A stretch of 64,000 bases of DNA from Bifidobacteriaceae bacterium. Lineage in GTDB: Bacteria; Actinomycetota; Actinomycetes; Actinomycetales; WQXJ01. The first letter of the stretch is position 1; the number at the start of each line of letters is the position of its first letter. The notes under the pieces are model-generated. The model saw nothing but the letters and a program-made list of their open reading frames with translations. It did not search any database and was not told where the DNA came from. Positions 24,490 to 32,067 of this stretch are shown piece after piece. The position numbers and the translations under genes are program-made. The stretch lies in the NCBI GenBank assembly GCA_031270825.1, contig JAISXH010000025.1, positions 1 through 64,000 of the forward strand, read 5' to 3'.

Positions 24490-26079
24490 TCAGGGCTGCG
24501 GCGGGCGGTGGGCCGGTTTGCCGCCGCGGGTGCGGCGGCGCGAGCGCTTCGCCGGGGAGGCCCCCTGGGCGCCGGCGTGTTCGGCCGAACTGCGCCGGTC
24601 GGCATCGTCCCCTGCCTCGCTGTGGTGACTGGCGGACCCGCGCGACGAACCGGCCGCCCGCAAACGGGCCTTGGTGCGGCCATCCGAACGAGACTCCGAA
24701 CGCCCACCGGAACCGCGCGGGCCTGCGGAGCGTCCTCCCCGACCCTCGCGACCGTCCCGGCCCTGGCCGCCACCGGCCCGTCCGCGTCCGCCAGTCTCGC
24801 CCAGGTCCTCCCAGGCTTCGCCGTCCAGCCCGGCCAGGGTTCGCTGCGCCTGGGGCAGGATGCCCGTGACCCCCGCCGGGATGTCGAGGTCGGTGTAAAG
24901 GTGGGGCGAGGTGTGATAGGTCTCGGGCGGGTCGGGCTGGCCGATCCCGAGGGTCTTGTCGATCAGCGCCCAACGTGGCACGTCATCCCAGTCCACGAAG
25001 GTGACGGCGGTGCCTTTGTTGCCGGCCCGGCCGGTGCGGCCGGTGCGGTGGAGATAGATCTTCTCGTCCTCCGGGCACTGGTAGTTGATGACGTGGGTGA
25101 CGTCGTCGACATCGATGCCGCGTGCGGCCACGTCGGTCGCCACCAGGACGTCGACCTTGCCCTTCCGGAAAGCCCGCAGGGCCTGCTCGCGCGCGCCCTG
25201 GCCGAGATCGCCGTGGATGGCGGCGGCCGCGAAGCCGCGGCTGACCAGTTCATCCGCCAGGCGGGCGGCCGCGCGCTTGGTACGCGCGAAGATGATGACC
25301 CGACCGCGTCCGCGGGCTTGCAGAATGCGCGCGATGATCTCGGTCTTGTTCAACCCGTGGACCCGGTAGACCACTTGGCTGATGTTCAAGACGGTGGCGC
25401 CTTGGTCATCTGGGTCCTGCACGCGGATGTGGGTGGCCTGGGTCATGTGGCGCCGGGCCATCGCGACCACCGGGCCCGGCATGGTGGCTGAGAACAGCAT
25501 GGTGTGGCGGCCGGCCGGGGTCTCGGCCAGGATGCGCTCGACATCCGGCAGGAAGCCTTGGTCGAGCATCTCGTCGGCCTCGTCCAGCACCACCGTGCGA
25601 GCGTGCCGCAAGTCCAAGTGATGCTGGTTGAGCAGATCGATCATGCGCCCGGGCGTGCCCACCACGATCTCCGCGCCGCGCTTGAGGGCTTCGATCTGAG
25701 GCTCATAGGCCCGGCCGCCGTAAACCTGGACAATCCGGACCGATCGGTTCGAGGCGGCGGTCGCCAAGTCGGTGGCGACCTGCACGGCCAGTTCGCGAGT
25801 CGGCACAACCACGACGGCCTGCGGTTTTCCCGGCACGGCGAGTTGGTCGAAGCCGTCCTCTCCGGGCGCGATCACCTTTTGCAGCAGCGGGATGCCGAAG
25901 CCGAGGGTCTTGCCGGTGCCGGTCTTGGCTTGGCCAATGATGTCATGCCCGGCCAGGGCCACTGGCAGGGTCATGGCCTGGATCGGGAAAGGGGTGGTGA
26001 TACCGGCTTTGGCCAGCGCGTCGATCACGCGCGGATCGACGTCGAAGTCGGCAAAAGTCGGATGGGGGTCGGTGCTCAA
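24490..26079 (-). CDS. DEAD-box ATP-dependent RNA helicase
   Basis: A 529-residue RNA helicase. All core motifs are visible: the Q motif FPIQAMTLP, motif I AKTGTGKT, Ia PTRELAVQ, Ib TPGRMID, II DEAD, III SAT, IV-V (IIFARTKR, ATDVAARGIDV) and VI HRTGRTGRAG. The last 110 residues are a basic, Arg/Gly/Ser-rich tail (GGRGRAGGGQGRDGREG..., KRSRRRTRGGK) typical of cold-shock and ribosome-assembly DEAD proteins (RhlE/DeaD-like), which bind structured RNA through it. It stands alone on the minus strand. Confidence 0.96.
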   Translation of the reverse strand: MSTDPHPTFADFDVDPRVIDALAKAGITTPFPIQAMTLPVALAGHDIIGQAKTGTGKTLGFGIPLLQKVIAPGEDGFDQLAVPGKPQAVVVVPTRELAVQVATDLATAASNRSVRIVQVYGGRAYEPQIEALKRGAEIVVGTPGRMIDLLNQHHLDLRHARTVVLDEADEMLDQGFLPDVERILAETPAGRHTMLFSATMPGPVVAMARRHMTQATHIRVQDPDDQGATVLNISQVVYRVHGLNKTEIIARILQARGRGRVIIFARTKRAAARLADELVSRGFAAAAIHGDLGQGAREQALRAFRKGKVDVLVATDVAARGIDVDDVTHVINYQCPEDEKIYLHRTGRTGRAGNKGTAVTFVDWDDVPRWALIDKTLGIGQPDPPETYHTSPHLYTDLDIPAGVTGILPQAQRTLAGLDGEAWEDLGETGGRGRAGGGQGRDGREGRGGRSAGPRGSGGRSESRSDGRTKARLRAAGSSRGSASHHSEAGDDADRRSSAEHAGAQGASPAKRSRRRTRGGKPAHRPPQP

Positions 26080-26400
26080 GTGGATGATTCCTTATCTCTC
26101 GGCTATGGCGGGCGCGTGCCAGATCTGGCGGGTCGCGCCGGGCAGCCGATCGCTGGTTTCTGAAGAGTTGTGTCCGCTTGCGGCCGGTCAGCCCATTTCA
26201 TCGTTACGGGTCAGTTTACGCCCTCGCCGTGGCGCCCTGTCGACCCCGGAGGTTTGTCCGATGCCGTGCGCTCGCCTTCGCCCCAAAGCCTGGCGCCGTT
26301 TGGGCCCGGTTCGCAGCCTCATCCTTGGGCTGGTTCGGGTCCTTTCCGGGCCGCGCCACGGGCCTGCGTCCCGGCCCCAATCGCCTGACGTTTGGGTTGG
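26080..26400. other. Intergenic region, no gene seen
   Basis: These 321 bp lie between the DEAD-box gene start and the end of the DUF3107 gene, both on the minus strand. The helicase promoter should be here. No clear hexamers, hairpin or small gene was found. Confidence 0.4.
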
Positions 26401-26625
26401 TCAGGCTCCGAAGCCGACGCGGCGGGCTTGGCTTGAGCCGACCTCCACGTAGGCCAGGGCGCTGGTCGGAATGAGCAGGGCGCGGCCCAGTTTGTCGGTC
26501 AGCGTGATCAGCGGCTGGCCTTCCTGAATCGCGGCGGCGACGGTGTCGCGGACTTCTTCGGCTTTCTGATCCACGTTGAGAGTGATTTCCCGGGCTACTT
26601 GGCGCAATCCAATCGTGATCTCCAT
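26401..26625 (-). CDS. DUF3107 family protein
   Basis: A 74-residue protein starting MEITIGLRQVAREITLNVD. The alternating strand-helix pattern, the DTVAAAI segment and the end LTDKLGRALLIPTSALAYVEVGS match the DUF3107 family, present as one copy in most actinobacteria. The usual ending is YVEIG.xxxRRVGFG, as here (SSQARRVGFGA). The family has no proven function. In other genomes it lies near DEAD-box helicase genes, as it does here. A longer start at 26649 lacks a binding site. Confidence 0.88.
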   Translation of the reverse strand: MEITIGLRQVAREITLNVDQKAEEVRDTVAAAIQEGQPLITLTDKLGRALLIPTSALAYVEVGSSQARRVGFGA

Positions 26626-26772
26626 GCGCCCGATTCTATGGCCGGGCACTGCCGGCGGTTCGGCCGTGGTGGGCTGATTCAGTTCTGGGCGTAACCGTAT
26701 GGCGGCCGCGCGCGAGGTCTTCGGGGCCAGGCGCCGACGGTGGCTCCAACGCGCCTGCGCGCCTGCTGACTG

Positions 26773-26910
26773 TCAGACGGGCCGTTTAGGTTGGCGTTGT
26801 GTTGTCCGATGCCGATCAGCCCCGCCGGCCTCGAGCCAGAAGTGAACCCATGATATGACCAGCAAACCGCCCACGATGGTCATGGCGACCAGCGGGCCTC
26901 CCCGTCGCAT
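26773..26910 (-). CDS. Putative 45-residue membrane protein
   Basis: A short open frame: MRRGGPLVAMTIVGGLLVIS then WVHFWLEAGGADRH and a basic tail ending KRPV. It has a basic start, one hydrophobic segment (about residues 7-25) and a charged end, so it would make a single-pass inner-membrane protein. The ATG comes 6 bp after the stop of the frameshifted gene at 26917, which suggests translational coupling. No homologue is recognised. Confidence is limited by its size. Confidence 0.4.
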   Translation of the reverse strand: MRRGGPLVAMTIVGGLLVISWVHFWLEAGGADRHRTTQRQPKRPV

Positions 26911-26916
26911 CGGTGG

Positions 26917-27220
26917 TCACGCTCCGGCCGCGAACCGGCGCCTCCGCCGCTGCGAGCGCCGGCCACTGTCTCTCCGAGTGATCTCGCATAATGTGCCGCC
27001 GGCGTGGCCGCTGTAGAAGCTAACGCGACCCCCAAGGACCGCGATCATTATCCACACCAGCGTCGACCCTGAAACCGAGATCTTCCACGCCTCGACGATG
27101 TAGTCGAGCAACGCCGGGTCCGTCTCCCAGTCCCCCCCACTCTCCCATCGCCGGCTCGAGGTCGCCCTGCCACTGTTCATAACACGCCAGCGACTCGCGC
27201 GAACCTGCCTCGTCGCCCAT
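26917..27220 (-). pseudogene. Small hypothetical protein with a hydrophobic segment, frameshifted in a seven-base homopolymer
   Basis: The ATG at 27220 has a strong GGAGG six bases upstream and opens MGDEAGSRESLACYEQWQGD. The frame leaves the coding pattern at the C7 run 27132-27138 (G7 on the coding strand). Dropping one G continues as DWETDPALLDYIVEAWKIS, then STLVWIMIAVLGGRVSFYS and an Arg-rich tail, giving about 100 residues with one hydrophobic segment. As written the gene is broken. It lies 84 bp behind the HEPN gene on the same strand and is followed by a 45-residue membrane protein. No family is recognised. The frameshift is either real (possibly phase-variable) or a sequencing artefact. 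Confidence 0.5.
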
Positions 27221-27304
27221 CCCGGTCCTCCAATTCGGCACCCAAAGACGCGCGCCCGCCAACCTCCCCCGGGAACCTCGAGCGCGGGGCAAGCAACTCG
27301 GCGG

Positions 27305-27778
27305 TCAGTATCGCGGCATCGCGTCCAGGACCTGATCGGCCACATCGACAATTCCGGTGGCTAGGCGAACGGCGTCCGCCACGTCCTCCTTGGAGATCTC
27401 GGGCGCGTCCAACTCAGGGTATTCCGCGCCGTTCCGCGTGCGGCGCAGCCAGTCAAAGTGCAGCAGTGACCCGCCCAACGGCGGGTCGAGTTGTGCCATG
27501 CACGCCTCGAGGAGCACTGCATGCGAACCCGGCGTGCTGGTCGGTCTTAGACCCTGGTTGGTGAGAATGGCCATCAGAGCCTTCCGGGCGGCATCGTAAG
27601 CCGTCTGGAACGCAGCGACCGGGTCGGCCGCTGCCACTGCGGCGGCTGTCCCGAGGTGGGTCCGCGCGCGGGCCACCATGAGGTCCGCCAGTTCGCGCGA
27701 AGGGGACACCTTCTGCAGGCGCTCCTCTTCGATGAGCTGGTCCACTGTCTCCCTTCCCTGCTCCCAGCGCGCGATCAT
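27305..27778 (-). CDS. HEPN-domain protein (partner of the MNT nucleotidyltransferase)
   Basis: A 157-residue all-helical protein starting MIARWEQGRETVDQLIEEER. The segments SPSRELADLMVARARTHL, FQTAYDAARKALMAILTNQG and WLRRTRNGAEYPE match the actinobacterial HEPN group whose end motif is RRxRNxxEYP. This replaces the Rx4-6H motif of RNase-type HEPN toxins, so RNase activity is doubtful. Its ATG overlaps the stop of the nucleotidyltransferase gene (ATGA), the standard MNT-HEPN layout. In studied pairs the nucleotidyltransferase modifies the HEPN protein. Role is inferred from family and gene order. Confidence 0.82.
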   Translation of the reverse strand: MIARWEQGRETVDQLIEEERLQKVSPSRELADLMVARARTHLGTAAAVAAADPVAAFQTAYDAARKALMAILTNQGLRPTSTPGSHAVLLEACMAQLDPPLGGSLLHFDWLRRTRNGAEYPELDAPEISKEDVADAVRLATGIVDVADQVLDAMPRY

Positions 27779-28371
27779 TGCGCCCCCTCGGGTTTGGGCA
27801 GGTCTAGGGGCACCAGTGGCCCTTCTTTGACGGTTTGGACAAACGGCTCGCTCGCTGCCTCCCAGGCCGCGCACGAGACTCTCTTGATCTGGACCGGCAG
27901 ACCGAGTTCGCGTTCCGCCCTGGCCGCGGTCTCATTCAGCGCTGCCCTGTCGGCGTTCCCCACCACCAGGACGTCCACGTCGCCCGGCGGCCGCCCGGGC
28001 GTCCCCGTGAACCGTGCCGCCCACGACCCGAAGATGAACGCCTGGTCGATTTCACCGATATTCGCCAGCAGACGAGCCATCACCGGTTCGGGGCCAAAGG
28101 TGGCCGCCAGGATCTGGGTCAATGGGTCCGCCAGCCGGTACTCGGTGTTCGCCCGGATCAGGCGGGTCCGCCCGACCTGCTGGCTGGTAAGGACGTGGGC
28201 CTTGACCAGCCGCGCCACTTCCTTGGAGATCACCGACTGGGGAGCTCCCGCAATTCTGGCGAGTTCTGTTACCGAGCGGGACTGGCCAGGCCTGAGCAGC
28301 AACTCGGCCAGCAACCGGGCCTGCGTTTGGGACCGCAAGAACGGCGCGAGGGGAGGGCTCTCGGTTCGCAT
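27775..28371 (-). CDS. Winged-helix protein fused to a minimal nucleotidyltransferase (MNT)
   Basis: A 198-residue protein. Residues 15-80 form a winged helix (LARIAGAPQSVISKEVARLV as the recognition region, then a QQVGRTRLIRANTEY wing). Residues 110-180 are a pol-beta-type minimal nucleotidyltransferase with GSWAARF (115-121) and the metal-binding DVDVLVVG (131-138). The DNA-binding part could let the pair repress its own promoter. The HEPN partner follows with a four-base overlap. A TATGAT -10 lies 6 bp before the ATG, so the mRNA is probably leaderless. Immediately beyond that -10 is a 14-copy ATGCG microsatellite. Confidence 0.87.
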   Translation of the reverse strand: MRTESPPLAPFLRSQTQARLLAELLLRPGQSRSVTELARIAGAPQSVISKEVARLVKAHVLTSQQVGRTRLIRANTEYRLADPLTQILAATFGPEPVMARLLANIGEIDQAFIFGSWAARFTGTPGRPPGDVDVLVVGNADRAALNETAARAERELGLPVQIKRVSCAAWEAASEPFVQTVKEGPLVPLDLPKPEGAQ

Positions 28372-28377
28372 AGCCCG

Positions 28378-28383
28378 ATCATA
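28378..28383 (-). promoter_or_regulatory. Putative -10 element of the MNT-HEPN operon
   Basis: TATGAT on the minus strand, 6 bp before the MNT start codon, places transcription initiation at or beside the ATG (leaderless). The -35 position at 17-bp spacing falls inside the ATGCG repeat tract and reads CATCGC, a poor match. Confidence 0.4.
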
Positions 28384-28393
28384 TCATCGCTCT

Positions 28394-28463
28394 ATGCGAT
28401 GCGATGCGATGCGATGCGATGCGATGCGATGCGATGCGATGCGATGCGATGCGATGCGATGCG
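28394..28463. repeat. Pentanucleotide microsatellite (ATGCG)14
   Basis: Fourteen perfect, uninterrupted copies of ATGCG, 70 bp in all, 23 bp upstream of the MNT start codon. Long perfect pentanucleotide tracts are rare in bacteria and prone to copy-number change by slipped-strand mispairing. It covers the -35 region and upstream DNA of the MNT-HEPN operon. Confidence 0.95.
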
Positions 28464-28541
28464 TCAGCAGTCGCTGGACTTGCCGGCAAGCATGTCGTGA
28501 TCTTGGACGGGGCGCCCGTCGGCGCGGTCAACCCGAAGACG

Positions 28542-29114
28542 TCAACTGGGGGGAGGGTTCGGCGGGGGACCCACCATGGTGTGGCTGTTGATGAGGACCT
28601 GGGCGAAGCGCGGCAGGACAAGAACCAGCAACGCTATCGAAGCGGTGTTGATGACGCGGAGGGTTTGCTCCCTGCACGCTTTCGAGAGGACGGCGTGGAG
28701 GCCGATGCCGACTATCCCGCCAACGCTGCTGTCGATGAGGTCCGTGACGTCGGCGATGCAGATGGCGAAGACGAACTGCGTCGCTTCCAGCGTCAGGCTT
28801 GAGCCTACGACCGCCAGGATCCGTTTGGTTGTTGACCATGTGGTCAACGCGCTCACGTAAACACCAAGGGGCATAAACAGGAGCGTGTTGAAGACAATCT
28901 CGCTGGACAAGAATTGGCCGTTGTGATCAAACGAACCAAGGAACGGGATCAGGTTGATCACCCGCGGTCCACCGGACGCGCCCGCGTGGAAGGGGAGCTT
29001 GAACACGACCACCGCGACCAGGATCATCGCATAGGCGGAAAACAACAGCCTCGCCAGCGTCCGCGCCGGCCCCCGGGAAGCTGCCGCGGCGAGTGGGGTA
29101 CGCGCTGATTTCAC
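28542..29114 (-). CDS. VanZ-like membrane protein
   Basis: About 190 residues. The VanZ-like core reads LFSAYAMILVAVVVFKLPFH, then RVINLIPFLGS, then EIVFNTLLFMPLGVYVSAL, then SLTLEATQFVFAICIADVTD and LIDSSVGGIVGIGLH; the NLIPF ... NxLLFxPLG ... ExxQ pattern defines the family. Four to five membrane helices are expected. Relatives include teicoplanin-resistance VanZ, but most have unknown roles in the envelope. The start is uncertain: GTG at 29114 was chosen because the frame upstream loses coding character, yet it has only a weak binding site. It diverges from the NUDIX-like gene. Confidence 0.75.
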   Translation of the reverse strand: MKSARTPLAAAASRGPARTLARLLFSAYAMILVAVVVFKLPFHAGASGGPRVINLIPFLGSFDHNGQFLSSEIVFNTLLFMPLGVYVSALTTWSTTKRILAVVGSSLTLEATQFVFAICIADVTDLIDSSVGGIVGIGLHAVLSKACREQTLRVINTASIALLVLVLPRFAQVLINSHTMVGPPPNPPPS

Positions 29115-29231
29115 GCCGTCCAGTAAACGCGGAGGGGTGTTGCCAACGCGTATGCGGTTTTCGATACGCCCGCGATACGGCCCGGGTTTGGAGCCATCCA
29201 GGCCAGGTTTCAGCGCCGGCAGGCTGGGACA

Positions 29232-30174
29232 ATGGACCCCAGCCACGGATATACGCCGCCGGCACGGGGTGGCTCGATCTCCCCGGATGAGTGGGAGAGG
29301 ATCAGCGAGCTTGTCCCTATCGCCTGCGTTGACGTGCTCCCCGTCATTGTTGGCCCGCACGGTCAGGTCACTCATGTTGGATTGATCACGCGCCAGTCGC
29401 CGTTCGGCAAAGTGCATTGCCGCGTTGGCGGTCGTATTCGGCTGGGTGAGACGCTGCATGAAGCGGCCGGGCGCCATGTCCGCGAGTCGCTGGGCGCTGG
29501 ACTCGCCGCCGCAGTCGAGCCGGAGCCCTATTTTGTGAACCAGTACTTCAGAATTGAGCGGCCGCCTTATGGGCACGACCCGCGGAAGCAGGCGGTGTCG
29601 TCTTGCTTTCCGGCCAAGTTCGCAGCTGCCGTTTCTGCCGCGCCAACCGGCGAGGCCGAGGACTTTCAGTGGTTCCCCGCTCAAGCCTTGCCCGCAGATT
29701 TGTGGCCTGGCAGCGACAGAATGATCAAGGCGGCGATCAAGCCGCCCGCAGCATCCCTGGCCACTTATGAGGCGATCAGCGACCGATCCTTGGCTCACAA
29801 CGAGCTGATGTGGAACACCCCGGTTCTAGCCATGACGGCGATGGCTTTTCTTCTGACCACCGCGCCGGGTTCGGGAGCGGCCTGGCAACGCGCTGTGGCC
29901 GCGTCGCTGAGCCTGGTTGTGGCCCTGGCCAGCGTCCAGTTGATGGCCGAGCACTCGCACAGCCAGTTGGCGGATTCAGAGTTGTTGCACCAACTCGAGG
30001 TGTCGCTTGGTCTCCCCACCGTTCACGCCCGCCCCAAGTCCTCTCTGGTCAGGCGTCCCCTGACCGGCGTCCTGGCCAAAGGCCGGTCCCCGCAGCGTCT
30101 GGATTGCCGCCCTGTGCCTGTTCGCGCTCGCCGCCGCCGCGGTCGCCGTCCTCGCGGTGCTCGGCATCGGCTAA
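29232..30174 (+). pseudogene. NUDIX-like (DUF4916-type) protein with membrane tail, 3' frameshift
   Basis: Residues 15-165 are a NUDIX-like fold: WERISELVPIACVDVLPVIV, GGRIRLGETLHEAAGRHVRESLG and FQWFPAQALPADLW. The Nudix box is degenerate (the REUxEE part reads RHVRES), so hydrolase activity is doubtful. A second part (about 175-270) has NELMWNTPVLAMTAMAFLLT, one long hydrophobic hairpin and QLMAEHSHSQLADSELLHQL. The frame then decays into Arg/Pro-rich noise. Removing one C from CCCC at 30088-30091 instead gives RSVWIAALCLFALAAAAVAV and a TAA at 30174, a final membrane helix, for a protein of about 313 residues. I take that as the original gene. Confidence 0.6.
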
Positions 30175-30528
30175 CCACCCCGCCACGCGGCAAGTCGCGC
30201 CAGCGGGTGCCGGTGGTCCCGCGCTCGAGGTTGGTCACGCCCTTCTCGGCGATCGTGGTCTCCAGCGCGTGGCTGGGCAGCCCGGTCAGGTCGCTGAGGA
30301 CCCGCCGGAGCCGCGAGCCGCCCACGCCGCGTGGTGAGCGCGGCGGCGGGACGCCAGCAGGGCCGCCGCCGCCGAGTAGCGTCAGCAATAGCGCCCGGCC
30401 GATGGCGACGGGCAGGTCCAGGTTGCCGCCGGTGACAGCGAGCCGCTCCCCGGGGGGAGCCTGCCTGGGCCACAAGACGGCGCCGGGTCCATTCTGATCC
30501 GTCGGCCGGCCGAATCAGCTGACACCGC
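30175..30528 (-). other. Unassigned stretch with a possible minus-strand gene fragment
   Basis: On the minus strand, a frame from about 30475 reads LAVTGGNLDLPVAIGRALLL, then SDLTGLPSHALETTIAEKG and VTNLERGTTGTRWRDLP, which looks protein-like. It then runs into antisense noise, with no clear start codon, ribosome binding site or stop. It lies 54 bp behind rmuC on the same strand. It may be a decayed or frameshifted gene. No family is recognised. Confidence 0.3.
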
Positions 30529-31686
30529 CTACAGCGGCCGGTCAGGTCCCGGGTCGGTTAGCTCCGGGGCTCTCATGAGGCGCACCTGGGCGCGGTCGCC
30601 CTCGATGTCGCGGATCTCCAGTTTGCTTGTGTCAAACGCGTCGAGGCGGCGCGCCCGTGGCAGCACCCGGCCCTCCAGGGAGCCGACCACGGCGTTGTAG
30701 CCCTTGACCGCGGATTCGAGCGTGCTGCCGAGTTTGCCGAGGTGGCCACCCAGGCCGCTCAAGCTCTCATAGAGGTGCTTGCCCAGATCCAGCAACTCGC
30801 GCGCCTGTTCCTCGACGGTGTGCTGCTGCCAGATGACGCCCACGGTCTTGAGGATGGCGAGCAGATTGGATGGGGTCGCCACGACCACCCCCTTGGCCAG
30901 GGCGTAGTCGAGTAGGCCTGGCTCTTGGCGCATGGCCTCGACCAGCAGCGATTCGGCGGGCAGGAACATGACGACGAACTCGGGGCTGACCGGCAACGCG
31001 GTGTGGTAGGCCTTCGACGCCAAGGTGTCGATATGCCCTTTGACGGCGCGCACATGCTGCGCCATCAGCTGTTCCGGGCTCTCGCCCCCGGCGCCGGCGG
31101 CGTCCCCGGAGCTTCCCGTCGCTCGCAAGAAGCTGGTCAGCGGCACTTTCGCGTCGATCGCCAAACTCTTGCCGCCAGGCAGCCTGATGGTCACGTCCGG
31201 CCGCAATAGCCGGCCTGGCCCGGTTGACGAGCGGACCGACGCCTGCTCGTCAAAGTCGATCTGCCGGGTCATCCCGGATATCTCCAGCACCCGCCGCAGC
31301 GCCAACTCGCCCCAATGGCCGCGCGCGCTGGTGGTGTGCAGCGCCGCCGTCAACGCTTCGGTTTGCGTCCGCAAACGCTCATCGGTGGCGGCCGCCACAT
31401 GCAACTGCTGGTAGATCGCCCCGTACTGCTCTGCCCGCTGCCGTTCCATTTCTTCGACCTGGCGGCGAACCTGCGCCAACTGCTCTTGCAGCGGCCCCAC
31501 CGCCGCCAGGACGGATTGATCGCGCCTGGCCTGGTCCCTCAGTTCCTGGTTCTGCGCCGCCAGCAAATCGGCCCTGCCGCGGGCCTCTCCGTCACCGCCG
31601 GACGCGCGCGCCCAGGCCCGCCCAACAAAGAACCCGATCAGCACGCCGACAACCAAAGCCCCCAAGCCGATCAAGATTTCGATCAT
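30529..31686 (-). CDS. rmuC: DNA recombination protein RmuC family
   Basis: A 385-residue protein starting MIEILIGLGALVVGVLIGFF, one N-terminal membrane helix, then a coiled coil (about 40-105, rich in Gln/Glu/Arg). The RmuC nuclease-like core follows: RGHWGELALRRVLEISGM, RPDVTIRLPGGKSLAIDAKV, VVMFLPAESLLVEAM and KGVVVATPSNLLAILKTVG. RmuC limits inversions at short inverted repeats, probably through its PD-(D/E)xK-like fold. A TTG four codons upstream is in frame, but the ATG was preferred because AGGTGA lies 12 bases upstream. It is divergent from adnA. Confidence 0.94.
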   Translation of the reverse strand: MIEILIGLGALVVGVLIGFFVGRAWARASGGDGEARGRADLLAAQNQELRDQARRDQSVLAAVGPLQEQLAQVRRQVEEMERQRAEQYGAIYQQLHVAAATDERLRTQTEALTAALHTTSARGHWGELALRRVLEISGMTRQIDFDEQASVRSSTGPGRLLRPDVTIRLPGGKSLAIDAKVPLTSFLRATGSSGDAAGAGGESPEQLMAQHVRAVKGHIDTLASKAYHTALPVSPEFVVMFLPAESLLVEAMRQEPGLLDYALAKGVVVATPSNLLAILKTVGVIWQQHTVEEQARELLDLGKHLYESLSGLGGHLGKLGSTLESAVKGYNAVVGSLEGRVLPRARRLDAFDTSKLEIRDIEGDRAQVRLMRAPELTDPGPDRPL

Positions 31687-32067
31687 GTGATCATTCAATC
31701 ACCTGGGGCTGAGGCGAGAGGGCGCTGCTGGACACGGACGTCATCGTGCGCCATCTGACCCAGGACCCGCGCTGGGACGCGTGCTGGCTGCTCAGGCAGC
31801 ACATCCCCGCGATGTCCCCGATTCCCACCTGGTGGGACGCGCGTGGCCGGGCCGCCCGAACCGCGCTCACGGCGGCGGACACGTGGGCCGGTCTCCCATG
31901 GCCCGGTGCCGTCCCCGCGCCGAGTCAGGCGGCGCAGCCACCTGAAACACTTGCACCCGGCGCGAACCTATGCCGCCCGCACTGAAGAGCGCCGCTACGC
32001 CGCAGGCCTGATTCCTGACACCTTTTTGTGGCCTCTTGGTGTCAGACGGTCGTGGTGTGATTGAGGC
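31687..32067. other. Divergent intergenic region between rmuC and adnA
   Basis: A plus-strand frame near 31723 begins LLDTDVIVRHLTQDP, which resembles the start of a PIN-domain (VapC-like) protein, but the next residues do not continue that fold and no start codon precedes it. The only other structure is the inverted repeat at 32015-32045. Confidence 0.4.
32015..32045. promoter_or_regulatory. Inverted repeat upstream of adnA
   Basis: CTGACACC and GGTGTCAG, 8-bp perfect arms 15 bp apart, end 22 bp before the adnA start. The site could be an operator or a leader hairpin; it does not resemble a LexA box. Confidence 0.4.

Noticed and set aside
28394-28463. ATGCG tract as a CRISPR-like or iteron array
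   Set aside because: Units are 5 bp with no spacers, and no replication or Cas gene is near; it is a simple microsatellite.
28542-29798. Very long minus-strand frame including the VanZ-like gene
   Set aside because: The part upstream of 29114 is antisense to the NUDIX-like gene and lacks coding character, so only the VanZ-like C-terminal part was kept.
30023-30497. Long plus-strand continuation of the NUDIX-like gene to about 30497
   Set aside because: After about 30090 the residues become Arg/Pro/Ser noise, whereas the +1 frame gives a clean membrane helix and stop; the extension is best explained by a frameshift.
31723-31985. Plus-strand frame beginning LLDTDVIVRHLTQDP, like a PIN/VapC toxin N-terminus
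   Set aside because: No start codon precedes the motif, the following residues do not show the other PIN acidic positions, and no antitoxin gene is next to it. At most a relic.
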